Both the position numbers and the translations under genes were made by a program. This document shows, piece by piece, positions 62,033-64,000 of a stretch of DNA of 64,000 bases; position 1 is the stretch's first letter, and each line of letters opens with the position of its first letter. The notes under the pieces were generated by a model. That model was not told the origin of the DNA and did no database searches. It worked only from the letters and a program-made list of their open reading frames with translations. The stretch comes from Thysanoteuthis rhombus (taxonomy: Eukaryota; Mollusca; Cephalopoda; Oegopsida; Thysanoteuthidae), in the NCBI GenBank assembly GCA_963457665.1, contig OY735207.1, positions 58,446,113-58,510,112 on the forward strand, in the 5' to 3' direction.

Positions 62033-62243
62033 GCATGATGAGTGCACAACGAACTATTTTAAAAAGTTGACATTTTCGTTATTTTTAGAGCTACAATTAA
62101 TTTCTATTTGAAGTTTGAGCACCCTGTAAAATGATCCATGGAGTGTTCAAACTTCAAACTAGAAAAATAGAATGGGCATTATCGCTGTAGAAATAAGAAA
62201 AATATCACCTATTTAAAATTGGTTCGTTGGGCACTCATCATGC
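62033..62243. mobile_element. 211-bp foldback (MITE-like) element
   Basis: The left arm (62033-62123) starts GCATGATGAGTGCACAACGA and ends TTTGAAGTTTGAGCAC. The right arm (62140-62243), read in reverse complement, starts GCATGATGAGTGCCCAACGA and ends TTTGAAGTTTGAACAC. The middle parts also match with indels (TTATTTTTAGAGCTACAATT against TTATTTCTACAGCGATAAT). A loop of about 16 bases separates the arms. No coding capacity; no clear target-site duplication was found. Confidence 0.85.
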
Positions 62244-62654
62244 GCGGCCATTCTTCCAACAACGCTGGCAGATGTAAAAAAAAAAAGTCTTACTATTCAA
62301 ATCAATACTGGCGAGCCGTTTCCTTTTGTGATGCTAAAAACCTCGACTAGCTTCTTGGAGTGGGTGTGTACCAGAACATTCCCTTTTATGAAATTACGTC
62401 TTGTGATTTATTGCAATACACGATCTTCTTCTGGCAATCCTACTGTGTTGCATTAAAAGCACAAACAATTCAACACATCATTTAGGCTTCGACTGAGACA
62501 AAGAAAGAAAACACAAACGAGAAACAACGACTTGAATACAATGCTTGAATTGCGAAGCACGCAAACTGATTAATGCTGTGTATCATAAGAAATTATATGC
62601 ATGCGTAAATATATACTAGTTTGACTTGTGGTTTTGAATACATTATTTTACAAC
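62244..62654. other. Non-coding stretch, nothing recognised
   Basis: An A-run near 62276-62286; otherwise nothing. Confidence 0.4.
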
Positions 62655-62778
62655 GGGGTCAATATCAGAAACCGTCAATAAAACTGTCGACAAAGTTTCT
62701 CCAATTTCAAGTCGTTCTGTCTTGCTGACTGGCTGTATGTATGCATCACACGTAGAGGCAGTAGCAATAGAAATCTAG

Positions 62779-62781
<3 letters not shown>
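62655..62781 (+). repeat. Family A 5' fragment
   Basis: GAAACCGTCAATAAAACTG, CTTGCTGACTGGCTG, TATGTATGCATCACACG and GGCAGTAGCAATAGAAA follow the family order until the TA run cuts in. Confidence 0.65.

Positions 62782-62841
<60 letters not shown>
62782..62841. repeat. (TA)n, tail of SINE-3
   Basis: Pure TA run immediately at the 3' end of the minus-strand SINE-3 copy. Confidence 0.97.
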
Positions 62842-62848
<7 letters not shown>

Positions 62849-63149
62849 GTCATCAACAGCTGTTTCGTTGTATTACAACTCTTTAGTGTGGCTATAGACT
62901 TTCCATTATCCCATCCAGTACCGCGAGGCAGAATTGAAAACCTTCACTTCAGAATTGAAACCTTTACTTCAGACCCGGAGGTCGATATTTTACCTCTGGA
63001 CTACGTCTGGACGGTCAGTAAGGCGGAATTTAAGCTATATATCTATTTACACAGAAATTCCTCATCCAACAAAGTGCTTTATTTCAAGGGAAGAGCATTG
63101 CAAAAGATTACGATGGATGAGTTATCTCACTTGAAGAGTGCTCAACCCT
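62842..63149 (-). mobile_element. SINE-3 copy, minus strand
   Basis: On the minus strand it starts GGGTTGAGCACTCTTCAAG, shares TTTTGCAATGCTC and GTAAATATA with the other copy, and has A-box-like GTAGTCCAGAGG (about 62993-63007) and B-box-like GGTTTCAATTC. It ends GCGGTACTGGATGGGA, CACACTAAAGAGTTGTAATA and GACACAATAATATATA. A 20-21-bp piece around the B box is tandemly duplicated (62931-62951 and 62952-62971), explaining its slightly greater length. The 87-residue plus-strand frame here is the antisense of the SINE. Confidence 0.65.
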
Positions 63150-63151
63150 GA

Positions 63152-63154
<3 letters not shown>

Positions 63155-63207
<53 letters not shown>

Positions 63208-63235
63208 CTGTGTCTCTGTGTGTGCATGTGTGTTG
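63155..63235. repeat. (TG)n microsatellite
   Basis: Perfect TG to about 63202, then imperfect TG. Confidence 0.97.
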
Positions 63236-63893
63236 CATAAATTACATTTCTATGTATGTTAAATTTCTACGTAATGTCTACGAAATAATTGCGCAGTTAT
63301 AGCCAAAAGTTCTGACAAGATTAGACATTTACAGTGCAAGATAAAATGTGTAATTCATGGCCATTGCAAATCTCCTTCAGGATTTTTAAGCTTTTTTTCG
63401 AAGCCATGAAACGCTGAAATAACTTTGATTTTCCGGTCAAAACATTTACTGGGCGACAACACTTAACATTCTGTACGGTTTCGGCCTCGTGACACTTTGC
63501 GGTAATTCAAAAAAAGACGATTGTGTATCGGGAACAAACTTGATGTGAACGATTATTGAAGATAGATTGAACATTTTTACGAACAGTCCAAATCACCCTA
63601 CGTTGGGTAGATCAACTAGTGAGTGCATGGACCAAAGCAATAGAAAAATTATTTTAATCCCTTGTTGTACGTACACGCATACATAATCATAAATGTGTCG
63701 GCTTTGGAAGACTGACTGGTTAAGGTTATTTTCAAATTCATCTAGTGCAATTGATGAAGTATTATACACCATTTTTTATTGATTTTTTTCCTACTATTTT
63801 CTTTCATCCCAATCATTGACTTCTTTTTATCACACTAAACCTCCGGCTTGATACTCTTCAGTAGTGAGTAAATAAATTCCCTGCGTGGAATAA
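63236..63893. other. Non-coding stretch, nothing recognised
   Basis: No gene or firm repeat match. Confidence 0.4.
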
Positions 63894-63974
63894 GTTCCTG
63901 GTAGGTATCGAACTTTCGACCCTCTGTACTGGAAGGTTGCTTGCTTCAAATATGAACGCTCTCACAACGGGAAC
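63894..63974 (-). mobile_element. Possible tRNA-like SINE remnant, minus strand
   Basis: The minus strand has GTTGTGAGAGCG and, later, GGTCGAAAGTTCGATACC, which resembles a B box. The ends GTTCC and GGAAC can pair. Weak resemblance to the SINE-1 layout; a single copy, cut short by the end of the window. Confidence 0.3.
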
Positions 63975-64000
63975 TCAGCGGTAAACGTTAGTCCAAACTT

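Noticed and set aside
62888-63151. 87-residue plus-strand frame that looks protein-like
   Set aside because: It is the antisense of a SINE-3 copy; the same sequence blocks recur at 58917-59206.

Overview
This window looks like non-genic DNA from an invertebrate animal genome. It is AT-rich, packed with long (TA)n, (TG)n, (TC)n and triplet microsatellites, and full of decayed retroelements. I recognise no intact host gene, no working RNA gene and nothing prokaryotic. The two LINE types (an RTE-clade element close to the HmRTE group with GAT-repeat 3' tails, and an R2/NeSL-type element with a restriction-like endonuclease remnant), together with tRNA-derived SINEs, support a metazoan. They do not identify the phylum; a lophotrochozoan or another non-vertebrate seems plausible. 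The most likely setting is an intergenic region or a very large intron.

Layout. 0-15 kb: microsatellites, six copies of a ~0.5-kb non-coding interspersed repeat (called family A here), two RTE LINE fragments on the minus strand and decayed SINEs. 15.0-20.2 kb: a retroelement block with a 2.7-kb R2-type LINE remnant followed by the longest RTE copy (2 kb, both plus strand). 22.6-23.6 kb: three same-strand tRNA-derived SINEs (SINE-2). 26.1-26.4 kb: a diverged 29-bp tandem array. 27-31 kb: a recent 77-bp tandem duplication, three RTE fragments (one with a microsatellite grown inside it), an 81-nt tRNA-like SINE head (SINE-1) and family A. 36-42.5 kb: three more RTE loci, one with a textbook 5' inversion. 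43.2-44.4 kb: a purine tract, then a ~36-bp degenerate tandem array. 45-55.8 kb: old interspersed repeats seen as pairs, a head-to-head RTE pair separated by (TA)n, more SINE pieces and two more RTE copies. 56-64 kb: many (TA)n tracts, a pair of copies of another tRNA-like SINE (SINE-3) whose 3' end runs into (TA)n, the second SINE-1 copy and a 211-bp foldback element.

How the parts relate. The RTE LINE accounts for 13 loci (roughly a tenth of the window), all 5'-truncated and broken by stops and frameshifts. Several of the microsatellites have a visible source: (GAT)n are RTE tails, one (TC)n(TA)n grew inside an RTE copy, and one (TA)n is the tail of a SINE-3 copy. The new-looking material is repeat biology: the two diverged minisatellites, the foldback, SINE-3, family A and the LINE inversion. 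The one non-repeat coding candidate (52579-52932) is weak.
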